Below the pieces are notes generated by a model that had not been told where the DNA came from, did no database searches, and worked only from the letters and a program-made list of their open reading frames with translations. Both the position numbers and the translations under genes were made by a program. Of a stretch of DNA of 64,000 nt, positions 56,624-64,000 are shown piece by piece. This DNA comes from VBOC01 sp964512655 (GTDB lineage Bacteria > Bacteroidota > Ignavibacteria > UBA10030 > SZUA-254), in contig CAZEJT010000001.1 in NCBI GenBank assembly GCA_964512655.1, forward strand, positions 1-64,000, given 5' to 3'. Each line of letters begins with the position of its first letter. Within the stretch, counting starts at the first letter, position 1.

Positions 56624-57981
56624 GAACGGTTCTCGTCATCGACGACGAAGCGAGCATTCGCGAGTCGATCAGGATGATACTGGAGTATGAGAAGTACAGG
56701 GTCCTGTTCGCGGAGAACGGCCGGAAGGGCCTCCAGGCCCTTCGTGAAGAGCAGGTCGACGCCGTCCTCCTCGACATCAAGATGCCGCAGGGTATGGACG
56801 GAATCGAAGTGCTCCGCGAGCTCCGCAGGATGAACGCGGGCCTCCCGGTCATCATGATCTCGGGACACGGCACATTTGAGACCGCGGTCGAGGCGACGAA
56901 GCTCGGCGCCTTCGACTATCTCCCTAAGCCCCTTGACAGGGAAAAGCTCCTGATCGCCCTCAGAAACGCTCTCGAACGCTCCACGCTCGCGGAAGAGCTC
57001 CGCAGGGTGCGCGGCAAGGAGCGCATCCTCGGCGACAGCCCCAAGATCCGCGAGATCGCCGCCCTGATCCAGCGGGTGGCCCCGACGGAGACCCGGGTTC
57101 TCATCGCGGGAGAAAGCGGCAGCGGCAAGGAACTGGTGGCGAAGGCCATCCACCGGGGAAGCAAAAGGGCCGGCATGCCGCTCGTCGAGGTTAACTGCGC
57201 GGCCATTCCCGCCGAGTTGATCGAGTCTGAGCTGTTCGGCCATGAGAAAGGCTCGTTCACGGGGGCGACGGCGATGCGGATCGGAAAGTTCGAGCAGGCA
57301 GACGGAGGGACTATATTCCTCGACGAGATCGGGGACATGAGCCTGCAGGCCCAGGCGAAAGTACTGCGCGTTCTGGAGGAGGGGAAGATCGAGCGAGTCG
57401 GCGGCAACCAGGTGATCCCGGTCGATGTGAGGGTCATCGCGGCGACGAACAAAAACCTTCCCGAGGAGGTGAAGAAAGGATCGTTCCGGGAGGACCTCTA
57501 CCACCGCCTCAACGTGATACCGGTCGTCGTCCCGCCCCTGCGCGAACGGAGGGAGGACATCCCGATTCTTGTGAAAGCGTTCATCGAGGACACCTGCGCG
57601 AGAAACGGCATGGCGGTGAAATCGATAACAGGCCGGGCGCTCGAGGCGCTCAGCCGCATGGAATGGAGCGGGAATGTGCGCGAGCTGAGAAACATCGTCG
57701 AGAGGCTCGTGATCATGTCGCCGGGGGATACCATCGAGGACGCCGGGGGTGCGCTTCCGGGCCCCGCTGCCAAAGGCGAGATCGACGATATCCTCCACTC
57801 GAGCGCGAGCTTCCAGGAGTTCAAGGACCGCGCCGAGGCGGCCTTCATCAAGCGGCAACTCGAAATGCACGGCTGGAATGTGTCGAAGACCGCGGAAGCT
57901 CTCGAGATGGAGCGGAGCCACCTGTACACGAAGATCAAGAAATACGGGTTGGAGCGGGGAGGAGAAGGGGGAGAGGCATAG
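56620..57981 (+). CDS. NtrC-family sigma-54-dependent response regulator (GSFTGA)
   Basis: 453 residues from GTG 56620, overlapping the previous stop (GTGA). Receiver domain with phosphoacceptor Asp52 in LLDIKMP and an extra residue in the next loop (QGMDG); AAA+ domain with Walker A GESGSGKE and GSFTGA, close to the consensus sigma-54 loop; Fis-type helix-turn-helix at the end (NVSKTAEALEMERSHLYTKIKK). It probably activates sigma-54 promoters under the control of a kinase encoded elsewhere. Operon with a carboxylase is unusual for such a regulator. Confidence 0.93.
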   Translation: MRTVLVIDDEASIRESIRMILEYEKYRVLFAENGRKGLQALREEQVDAVLLDIKMPQGMDGIEVLRELRRMNAGLPVIMISGHGTFETAVEATKLGAFDYLPKPLDREKLLIALRNALERSTLAEELRRVRGKERILGDSPKIREIAALIQRVAPTETRVLIAGESGSGKELVAKAIHRGSKRAGMPLVEVNCAAIPAELIESELFGHEKGSFTGATAMRIGKFEQADGGTIFLDEIGDMSLQAQAKVLRVLEEGKIERVGGNQVIPVDVRVIAATNKNLPEEVKKGSFREDLYHRLNVIPVVVPPLRERREDIPILVKAFIEDTCARNGMAVKSITGRALEALSRMEWSGNVRELRNIVERLVIMSPGDTIEDAGGALPGPAAKGEIDDILHSSASFQEFKDRAEAAFIKRQLEMHGWNVSKTAEALEMERSHLYTKIKKYGLERGGEGGEA

Positions 57982-58001
57982 CCGGTGGAGCGCACGCCGG
58001 C

Positions 58002-58029
58002 TGGTGTCACGGTACGGACCGTGACACCA
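58002..58029 (+). repeat. Type II hairpin repeat (loop ACGG)
   Basis: TGGTGTCACGGT and ACCGTGACACCA pair perfectly; loop ACGG instead of ATGG. It follows GCCGGC at 57995-58000, so type I and II pieces abut here. Confidence 0.85.
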
Positions 58030-58061
58030 GCTTGTCATCAGTTCCACCCCGTGAGAACAAC

Positions 58062-58083
58062 GCGGGCTGAAGCCCGCGCCTAC
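58062..58083 (+). repeat. Type I hairpin repeat
   Basis: GCGGGCT (58062-58068) and AGCCCGC (58071-58077) around GA, tail GCCTAC. Between the converging regulator and rlmB genes. Confidence 0.85.
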
Positions 58084-58105
58084 GGCCTGTGCCTACCGCA
58101 CGCGA

Positions 58106-58909
58106 TTACAATTTCCTGCGGTTTCGCGCGGCCTCGTACATGACGAGCGCCCCCGCGACTGAGGCGTTGAGAGATTCGATGCGTCCGAAGTGGGGAATCC
58201 GGACGAGAAAGTCGCACTTTTCCCTGACGAGCTGGCGCATTCCCTTCCCCTCATTTCCGATGACGAGAGCGATCGGACCCGTGTAATCCGCTTCCGTGTA
58301 GAGCTTCTCTCCCCCGCTATCGGTCCCGATCACCCAGATTCCCTTCCCCTTCAGCTCCTCGATCGTGGCGGCCACGTTGACGACTTTCGCAACGGGCATG
58401 TGCTCGCTGGCACCGGCCGACGTCTTCGCGACTGTCGCATTGACCCCTGCGGCGTGGTGCTTTGGGATAATCACGCCGTGAATCCCCGCGCAGTCGGCCG
58501 TGCGGATGAGAGCGCCCAGATTGTGAGGGTCCTCGATCTCGTCGAGAATGAGGACCAGAGGGGGCTCTCCCCGTTGGCGCGCGGCATCGAGGATATAGTC
58601 CACCTCAACGTACGCTTTCGTCCCCACGATAGCCACGATTCCCTGCGTCGTCGTATCGCTGGCGAGCTCGCGGAATTTTTGCTTCCCGACCTCGACGCAC
58701 GGCACGCGCTCGCGCTTCGCCAGGGCCCTGATTTTCTCGACGGCGTTTCCCCTGACGCCGGAGAGAATGAAAATCTTCTCGATGATGGTTCCCGCCTTGA
58801 GGGCTTCGATAACGGGATTCCTGCCGGCAAGGATGTTGGAGTCCGGCCTGCGCTGGCTCACGCCCGGCTCGGGAGCGGTCTGGTGCGGAATGATCTCCTC
58901 TGCGTACAT
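58106..58909 (-). CDS. rlmB: 23S rRNA 2'-O-ribose methyltransferase of the SpoU family (RlmB-like)
   Basis: 267 residues. SpoU motifs are present: LILDEIEDPHNLGALIRTAD (about 114-133), VIGNEGKGM near 222 and RIPHFGRIESLNASVAGA at the end, forming the trefoil-knot AdoMet site. An N-terminal substrate-binding domain (about 20-100) is of RlmB type, which methylates G2251 of 23S rRNA. Members of this family are hard to tell apart, so the exact target is likely rather than certain. Confidence 0.88.
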   Translation of the reverse strand: MYAEEIIPHQTAPEPGVSQRRPDSNILAGRNPVIEALKAGTIIEKIFILSGVRGNAVEKIRALAKRERVPCVEVGKQKFRELASDTTTQGIVAIVGTKAYVEVDYILDAARQRGEPPLVLILDEIEDPHNLGALIRTADCAGIHGVIIPKHHAAGVNATVAKTSAGASEHMPVAKVVNVAATIEELKGKGIWVIGTDSGGEKLYTEADYTGPIALVIGNEGKGMRQLVREKCDFLVRIPHFGRIESLNASVAGALVMYEAARNRRKL

Positions 58910-58946
58910 ATCGGGTTCACGCTCTGCCCCCCGTACTTAGTAAACG

Positions 58947-59147
58947 TCATGCCGCGCTCTCACGGTTCCCGCCCCCGGTTCGCGCCGGTTTCTCGAGAAG
59001 GTATCCGACGGCAAACACCACGATCCCTGCGAGGAGCATATAGAGATCCCCCCACATGTCGCCGTACATTCCCTGCACAAGCCCGAGGATCAGCGCCGCA
59101 ATTCCGGCTGCCTCGAGAACTTTTCCTGCGATGTATCGTCTCCTCAC
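58947..59147 (-). CDS. Small membrane protein with two helices
   Basis: 66 residues from GTG 59147, which overlaps the stop of the glutaredoxin-like gene (GTGA). Two hydrophobic segments lie at about 10-28 and 33-52. A basic start (RRRY) and a polar tail. No known family. Its coupling to the CxxC and Lgt-family genes suggests a shared process. Confidence 0.6.
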   Translation of the reverse strand: MRRRYIAGKVLEAAGIAALILGLVQGMYGDMWGDLYMLLAGIVVFAVGYLLEKPARTGGGNRESAA

Positions 59148-59398
59148 CGGCGGCCCCCGGCGGCATTCCGCAGCATGGGGATGAACTCCTCTTCGCGGAT
59201 CCTGAAGTGGCAGGCGTACGCTCCGTTGATGTGGATGACGGGGAACCGCTCCTTCATTTCCCCGTACAGGGGGTCGCCCTCGCCAATGAGGGTCTCAAGG
59301 AGCTCGAATGGAAACCTCTTCCTCAGCCCCAGCAGCGTTTCCTTTGCTTTGACGCACAGGCTGCACTCGGGGGCGGAGAAGATCTCTACGACGACCAT
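59144..59398 (-). CDS. Small glutaredoxin-like protein with CxxC
   Basis: 84 residues from ATG 59398, sharing one base with the stop of the Lgt-family gene (TGATG). It is of the short DUF836/glutaredoxin-like type: FSAPECSLC gives Cys12 and Cys15 in a CxxC, the thioredoxin fold follows, and FPVIHINGAYACHFRI forms the cis-Pro and GSH-like face. It may carry out thiol-disulfide exchange in the cytosol. Frames that continue upstream are ignored; they lie inside the Lgt-family gene. Confidence 0.75.
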   Translation of the reverse strand: MVVVEIFSAPECSLCVKAKETLLGLRKRFPFELLETLIGEGDPLYGEMKERFPVIHINGAYACHFRIREEEFIPMLRNAAGGRR

Positions 59399-60225
59399 CA
59401 GACCGGGAGCGCCTCGGGTTTCTTCCGCGAGAGAAGGGCGAAACCGGCGATGCCGGCGGCGATCATCACGACAGAGAAGAGCTGCGCTTCGGTCAGTCCG
59501 AGGAGGAGTCGGGGATTGAGGCGGATGAACTCGACGAGAAAGCGCGCGGAGCCCGAGAGAATAAGGTAGAGCATGAATGCCTGGCCGTCGATCCGAAATT
59601 TCTTCCGCACGCTCCACAGGAGCGCGAAGAGGATGACGCCCGCGATGAACTCGTAGATCGGGGCGGGATGGACCGGGATCGTATCGGGGACGACGCCGTT
59701 GACGCCATATCGCTGAACGATCTCGGGGAAACCCTTGAAGGCCATCGAGGGAGGGTAGGTCCCGTTCGAATAGACGCACGCCCAGGGGAGGTCGGTCGGC
59801 ATCCCGTAATCGCCGTCGCCCGAAAGATGGCAGCCGATACGGGCCACCCCGTATCCCAGGAGAAGGGCGGGGGCGGCGGCGTCGCACACGACGAGAAACG
59901 GAATCTTTTTTCTGCGGGCGAAAATCATGATCGCGAGCGTGGCGAGGATAAACCCCCCGTACCACGTCAGTCCTCCCGGAGAAAATGCCATCGCCAACGG
60001 GTCGCGCGAGGCATACTCCCAATTCTCGATCAGATAGAGGAGTTTCGAGCCCGCGATGCCGAAGACGATAGCGAGGAGAGTGATCGTACTCCCGAGGTTC
60101 GGATCGAGCCCCTTGCGGCGCAGCTCTTTTGTGAGGACGATGCTCGCGAGGATGAAGCCCACCCCGAGCATGAGGCCGTAGCTGTAAATCGTAAGGGGGC
60201 CGATGGTGAAGAGTTTTGGGTGCAT
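59398..60225 (-). CDS. lgt: Prolipoprotein diacylglyceryl transferase family protein (divergent)
   Basis: 275 residues, about seven membrane helices. Family motifs are present (GGLTWYGGFIL, HPAPIYEF, RFLVEFIR), so it should be an inner-membrane enzyme of the Lgt family that adds diacylglycerol to lipobox cysteines. Two otherwise near-universal positions differ: the E. coli His103 site reads Tyr (WYGGF) and the GRxGNF site reads RIGCHLSG, with Cys in place of Asn146. This RIGC form occurs in other bacterial groups, and its activity is untested as far as I know. It overlaps the CxxC gene by one base. Confidence 0.75.
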   Translation of the reverse strand: MHPKLFTIGPLTIYSYGLMLGVGFILASIVLTKELRRKGLDPNLGSTITLLAIVFGIAGSKLLYLIENWEYASRDPLAMAFSPGGLTWYGGFILATLAIMIFARRKKIPFLVVCDAAAPALLLGYGVARIGCHLSGDGDYGMPTDLPWACVYSNGTYPPSMAFKGFPEIVQRYGVNGVVPDTIPVHPAPIYEFIAGVILFALLWSVRKKFRIDGQAFMLYLILSGSARFLVEFIRLNPRLLLGLTEAQLFSVVMIAAGIAGFALLSRKKPEALPV

Positions 60226-60285
60226 GAGAAGGCCGAAGTTGCCGGGATTAGTTACGGTCGATATGAGAAGGCGCGGGATGCGCCA

Positions 60286-60696
60286 TCACCATTCCTGAAC
60301 GTTCGTCACGAGGTCGACGAACCCTCCGCCGGCAGGGCTCTTGAGGGTCACGCTTTCGGCGGAGATGGAGATTGTGAACTGGTTCTCTTCGCGGTCGAGC
60401 TTCGAAACGACGACCGTGTACGTCCCCCGGAGCCCCTCGAACTCCGTTTCGAAGACCGCGGGTCCGGTTCCGGGGATCGTCACCTGAGGCGCGCGAAGGC
60501 CGTGGATGCTCAGCCGGATCGTCTTCCCCTCGAGAACCGGTTCAACCACGATTTCATACCGGAAGTTCGTGAATTCGTTCACGGTTCGCAAGGCCGCTCG
60601 GGTGACCGTTGTCTGCTCGCGCTCCTTCCGCTTCTGGTCGATCAGGAGCCGGTATTCGGCCGGAAACGCCCGCTTGATCCGCTTACCCTGCTTCAT
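60286..60696 (-). CDS. Hypothetical beta-rich protein downstream of hisS
   Basis: 136 residues from ATG 60696, which overlaps the hisS stop (ATGA). A basic N-terminus is followed by about eight predicted beta strands (for example YEIVVEPVLEGKTIRLSIHG, then VFETEFEGLRGTYTVVVSKL). I do not recognise the family. The overlap implies translation coupled to hisS. Confidence 0.6.
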   Translation of the reverse strand: MKQGKRIKRAFPAEYRLLIDQKRKEREQTTVTRAALRTVNEFTNFRYEIVVEPVLEGKTIRLSIHGLRAPQVTIPGTGPAVFETEFEGLRGTYTVVVSKLDREENQFTISISAESVTLKSPAGGGFVDLVTNVQEW

Positions 60697-61961
60697 TTTT
60701 CCTTCAGCCGTGAAGGAAGCTCGTCGGCGACCCTGTCGAGCGGAATGGAGAATTCATCCTTCGAGAGCAGTCCTCTCACCGTCACCCGGTTCTTTTCAAT
60801 CTCTTCGGATCCGATGACGATAAGCCGGTCTGAATTCTGGCGGTTCGCTTCTCTGAGCTGGGACTTGAGGCTCCTTCCCAGCAGATCTGATTCAGTCGCA
60901 AGACCTTTACTCCTGAGCTTCAACACTAAGGACGCTACCAACTCCCTCGCTTTCTCGTCAGCAGAGGCGATGAACACCGTCGGATGCGGGGGCTCGTTGG
61001 CGTCATGCGGCTGCTTCTCCATCGCCATCAGCAGACGCTCCATGCCGGCCGCGAAACCGACTGCGGGAGTGTCTTTCCCGCCGAGGTCTTTTACCAGCAG
61101 GTCGTAGCGCCCGCCTCCCGCAAGCGCATCCTGAGAGCCGAGATCGGAACTGGTGATCTCGAACGCCGTTTTCGTATAGTAGTCGAGCCCCCGGACGATT
61201 CTCCCGTCGATTTCATATGTCACTCCCGCCGCCGAGAGCATCGACTTGAGGCCTTCGAAATGCCCGCTGCATTCCGGACCGAGGTGCTCTATCATGAGCG
61301 GCGCGTCCTTGGTCGCCCGGCGGTCTCCCTCGTCTTTCGAATCGAGAATCCTGAGGGGATTCTGCTCCAGCCGGCGGAGGCTCTCCTCCGATAACTGATC
61401 GCGGCGCTCCCGCAGGTACCCCGTCAGAAGCTTTCGATAGGCGGGCCTGCACTCCCGGCATCCCACGGAGTTGATTCTGACGGCGAAATTCCGGAGGCCG
61501 AGGCTCTCATAGACACGCGCCGAGAGTGCGATGATCTCGGCATCGACCGCGGGTCCGGCGGATCCGATCGCTTCTGCGCCGAACTGGTGGAACTGTCTTA
61601 ACCGCCCCGCCTGGGGCCGTTCCTGGCGGAACATCGGAGCGATGTAATAGACTTTCACCAGCGGCTGCTGTTCGCCAAGATTGTTCTGGATGTAGGCGCG
61701 GATGACCGAAGCGGTCATCTCCGGCTTCAGCGTGAGGCTCGTCCCGCTGCGGTCGGCGAACGTGTACATTTCCTTCCCGACGATGTCCGTAAGCTCGCCG
61801 ATGCTGCGCGAGAAGAGGGCGGTCTCCTCGAACGCGGGCGTCCGGATTTCAAGATAATTGAAGGAGTGCATTGCCGAGCGGACCGCCTCCTCGGCGAACT
61901 GCCACCGGTGAACTTCGCCCGGGAGAATGTCGTGCGTGCCTTTGATCGATCTGAATTTCAC
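60693..61961 (-). CDS. hisS: Histidyl-tRNA synthetase
   Basis: 422 residues. Class II motifs are in order: KGTHDILPGE at the start, motif 2 APMFRQERPQAGRLRQFHQF, the histidine-binding GLDYYTKTAFEI and motif 3 GGGRYDLLVKDLGGKDTPAVGFAAGMERL (named by its ends, GGGRYD and MERL), plus a C-terminal anticodon-binding domain. It charges tRNA-His. The start is GTG at 61961. The next gene starts inside its last codons. Confidence 0.96.
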   Translation of the reverse strand: MKFRSIKGTHDILPGEVHRWQFAEEAVRSAMHSFNYLEIRTPAFEETALFSRSIGELTDIVGKEMYTFADRSGTSLTLKPEMTASVIRAYIQNNLGEQQPLVKVYYIAPMFRQERPQAGRLRQFHQFGAEAIGSAGPAVDAEIIALSARVYESLGLRNFAVRINSVGCRECRPAYRKLLTGYLRERRDQLSEESLRRLEQNPLRILDSKDEGDRRATKDAPLMIEHLGPECSGHFEGLKSMLSAAGVTYEIDGRIVRGLDYYTKTAFEITSSDLGSQDALAGGGRYDLLVKDLGGKDTPAVGFAAGMERLLMAMEKQPHDANEPPHPTVFIASADEKARELVASLVLKLRSKGLATESDLLGRSLKSQLREANRQNSDRLIVIGSEEIEKNRVTVRGLLSKDEFSIPLDRVADELPSRLKEK

Positions 61962-62030
61962 CGCTGCTCCATGGGCCCTCTGGCGGGGGCGGAGTGCGGA
62001 GGGAAGGGAGCCCGGGCGGTCCGGGCGGCG

Positions 62031-62501
62031 TTACATCTCCGAATAGCTTGCCTCTTCCTGCCTGAAGATTTCAAGAACCTCGCGGGGAGTTTTCGTCTCC
62101 AGAAGGCGGTTGCGGAAATCCTCCTTGTTCATCAAGCGCGAGATCCGGCTGAGGAGCTTGATGTGCGGGCCCACCATGTTGTCCTTACCCACGAGGAGGA
62201 AGACGAGCCGGACGGGCTTTTCGTCGAGCGACTGATACGGGATGGGCTGCGCGGTCACGCCGAACGCCGCGACCGTGTCGGCGACGGCGTCGGTCTTCCC
62301 GTGCGGGATCGCGAAACCGTTCCCCACTCCGGTCGACATGATCTTCTCCCGGTCGAGGATCGCGGTTCTGACCTTGTCATGGTCGAGCACCTTGGGTGAC
62401 TGGCTCACGAGCTCGACCATCGCATTGATGATCTCTTCCTTCGACTGGCCGGGGAGGTTCGTCCTGATGAGTTTTTCTTCGAGGATATCGCTGATCTTCA
62501 T
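62031..62501 (-). CDS. PTS EIIA domain protein (fructose/nitrogen type, PtsN-like)
   Basis: 156 residues, one EIIA domain of the fructose/mannitol family. The phosphorylatable histidine is His67 in GFAIPHGKTDA. No EIIB or EIIC domain is fused or adjacent, so it is probably a regulatory EIIA in the style of PtsN rather than a sugar carrier. It lies between hisS and the cystathionine enzyme. Confidence 0.86.
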   Translation of the reverse strand: MKISDILEEKLIRTNLPGQSKEEIINAMVELVSQSPKVLDHDKVRTAILDREKIMSTGVGNGFAIPHGKTDAVADTVAAFGVTAQPIPYQSLDEKPVRLVFLLVGKDNMVGPHIKLLSRISRLMNKEDFRNRLLETKTPREVLEIFRQEEASYSEM

Positions 62502-62601
62502 TCCTGTAATGCGCTCACGCTGTTCCTGGCAAAAAAAATACCCGTGAATGTAAGAAAATTAGGAGTTCATAGCAAGATTCGACGCGGGGCCGCAAGAGTC
62601 C

Positions 62602-63738
62602 CTATGCGCGAATTGCCTGTTTCAGGTCGGCGATGATGTCGTCCGGATCCTCGAGCCCCACCGAAACTCTGATAAGGCCGTCGGTCACGCCGATGCTCTT
62701 CCGCTGGGCGGGGGGGATGGAAGCGTGCGTCATGGTCGCGGGATGCGAGATAAGCGTTTCGACTCCGCCGAGGCTCTCCGCAAGCGCGCAGAGCCGCACC
62801 CGTGCGAGCATCCGCTTCGCCTTCTGAAGGCCGCCGAGATCGAACGAGATCATACCGCCGAAGTTCGCCATCTGCCTCCGCGCGAGCCGGTGCTGGGGAT
62901 GGGCGGGAAGGCCCGGATAGTACACCGCAGACACTCTCGGTTCCCTGGAAAGCCACGAGGCGACCTTCATCGCGCTTGCCCCGTGCCGTTCCATGCGCAC
63001 CGCGAGGGTCTTGACGCCCCGGAGGCAGAGCCACGCGTCGAACGGACTGAGAATCCCGCCGGCGGCCTTCTGCAAGAACCTGAGGCGCTCGACGACCGCC
63101 CTCCTGTTCGCGATCGCGATCCCCCCCAGCATGTCGCTGTGGCCGTTCAGGTATTTTGTCAGGCTGTGCACGACGATGTCGAAGCCGTGTTCGAGAGGCC
63201 GCTGGAGACAGGGAGTCGCAAACGTGTTGTCGCACACGCTCAGGATGCCTTTAGAGCGGGCGAGCTTCGCCGCGGCGGAAAGGTCGGTGACTTCCATCGT
63301 CGGGTTGGCCGGGGTTTCGATGAAGAGCATCCGCGTATTTTTCCGGATCGCCTTGCGGACGAGGTCGAGCCGCGTCGTGCTCACGAAATCGAACCGGAGC
63401 CCGTACTCCTCCAGAATGAACTTTCCGATCCTGTAGGTGCCGCCGTACACGCTGTCGGAGACGACGGCGTGGTCCCCCGGTTTCAGGAGCCGGAACACGG
63501 CGTCGATCGCGGCCATCCCCGATCCGAACGCCATGCCCTCCTTGCCGTTCTCGAGCGCGGCGAGATTGCGCTCGAGGGCGTCACGGGTGGGATTGTTGAC
63601 GCGGGAATACTCGTAGCCCTTGTTTTTCCCGAGCCCTTCCTGCACGTACGTGGAGGTGAGGTAGACCGGCGTCATCACCGCCCCCGAGAGGGGATCGGGA
63701 AACTGTCCGGCGTGGATCGCTTTCGTCGAGAAGCGCAT
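62602..63738 (-). CDS. Cys/Met-metabolism PLP enzyme (cystathionine gamma-lyase/synthase type)
   Basis: 378 residues. PLP lysine Lys195 in SLTKYLNGHSD, and Tyr and Arg of the YSRVNNPTRDALERNLA motif (45-61) are in place. It acts on cystathionine or O-acyl-homoserine; the fold cannot tell gamma-lyase, gamma-synthase and beta-lyase apart. The cystathionine beta-synthase-like gene directly upstream favours gamma-lyase and a reverse transsulfuration route from homocysteine to cysteine. Confidence 0.88.
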   Translation of the reverse strand: MRFSTKAIHAGQFPDPLSGAVMTPVYLTSTYVQEGLGKNKGYEYSRVNNPTRDALERNLAALENGKEGMAFGSGMAAIDAVFRLLKPGDHAVVSDSVYGGTYRIGKFILEEYGLRFDFVSTTRLDLVRKAIRKNTRMLFIETPANPTMEVTDLSAAAKLARSKGILSVCDNTFATPCLQRPLEHGFDIVVHSLTKYLNGHSDMLGGIAIANRRAVVERLRFLQKAAGGILSPFDAWLCLRGVKTLAVRMERHGASAMKVASWLSREPRVSAVYYPGLPAHPQHRLARRQMANFGGMISFDLGGLQKAKRMLARVRLCALAESLGGVETLISHPATMTHASIPPAQRKSIGVTDGLIRVSVGLEDPDDIIADLKQAIRA

Positions 63739-63741
63739 CGT

Positions 63742-64000
63742 TTATCGTGCCATGTATTCTATGACGTCGTAGCGGGTGAGGATGCCCACAAGCTTGTGAT
63801 CCTCTTCGATCAGGACCGCGGAATCCTTCTTCTTCAGAAAATCGATCGCGTGCTCGATCGGGGAGGCGGCTCCGATGACGGCGAAGGGGGGCTTCATAAG
63901 CTGGCGCACCTCCGCGTTCATGCGCGCGTTGTCTTCGAGCACCGCCGACATCAGATCGTTGTCGATAATCGTTCCCACCGGCCGCCCTTTCTCGAGGACC
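63742..64000 (-). CDS. CBS-domain C-terminus, probably of cystathionine beta-synthase (5' part outside window)
   Basis: The frame is open off the right edge, and its last 85 residues are two CBS-type motifs (VLEKGRPVGTIIDNDLMSAV and LVGILTRYDVIEYM), with the stop at 63742. This is the typical C-terminus of PLP cystathionine beta-synthases in many bacteria, although CBS pairs also occur in other proteins. It is three bases before the cystathionine gamma-lyase-type gene, which supports the identification. Confidence 0.7.
   Translation of the reverse strand, partial: VLEKGRPVGTIIDNDLMSAVLEDNARMNAEVRQLMKPPFAVIGAASPIEHAIDFLKKKDSAVLIEEDHKLVGILTRYDVIEYMAR

Overview
The window is 64 kb of GC-rich, gene-dense chromosome with short intergenic gaps (none over 300 bases) and no phage, plasmid, IS or CRISPR content. 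Two secreted proteins end in a type IX secretion (Por) sorting domain with the YPNPFNP motif, which points to the FCB superphylum (Bacteroidota, Ignavibacteria, Chlorobi or a neighbouring candidate phylum). A BatA-type protein fits this. Species cannot be named from the sequence alone. Promoter-like sites recur as TTGnnn, 17 bases, TATATT, and some lie so close to the start codon that the transcripts would be leaderless.

Layout. 1-3.9 kb: 3' part of a class I aldolase gene, a truncated GT-C glycosyltransferase, a Gfo/Idh/MocA dehydrogenase and a CCA-adding enzyme. 3.9-9.9 kb: a five-gene tripartite efflux operon (TolC, membrane fusion protein, ATPase, two FtsX-like permeases). 10.1-11.5 kb: a T9SS-secreted protein followed by a textbook terminator. 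11.7-16.8 kb (minus strand): an unassigned Rossmann-fold protein, YbjQ, a lipoprotein, an aldehyde dehydrogenase and a membrane protein. 17-23.6 kb: a methyltransferase, DinB-like protein, glutamate racemase, a CADD-type protein, pterin dehydratase, pyrE, NUDIX hydrolase, a zinc-ribbon protein, thymidine phosphorylase and a membrane-anchored ferredoxin. 23.8-34.1 kb: a MASE1/PAS histidine kinase, a Ser/Thr kinase with a beta-propeller, and a BatA-like/HflX/inositol-phosphatase operon. 34.3-38.9 kb: a T9SS-secreted PQQ-type sugar dehydrogenase, an SRPBCC protein, a probable zinc peptidase and tRNA-Pro. 39-44.3 kb: a methyltransferase, a PDZ/7TM/GAF/SpoIIE phosphatase and two response regulators. 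44.4-52.8 kb: glutaryl-CoA-type dehydrogenase, guaB, M24 peptidase, glycosyltransferase, purD, epimerase, meaB. 53-58 kb: acyl-CoA dehydrogenase, acyl-CoA carboxylase beta chain, a hypothetical protein and a sigma-54 activator. 58.1-64 kb (minus): rlmB, a CxxC protein with an Lgt-family enzyme, hisS, PTS IIA, and a transsulfuration pair at the edge.

Most genes are housekeeping. The most notable points are a CADD-type protein that keeps every residue known to matter for self-sacrificing p-aminobenzoate synthesis and sits directly upstream of a pterin dehydratase gene, and two families of intergenic hairpin repeats. Members of each repeat family carry compensatory base changes and, in this window, lie in one orientation whatever the strand of the neighbouring genes. 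No convincing new multi-gene system was found.
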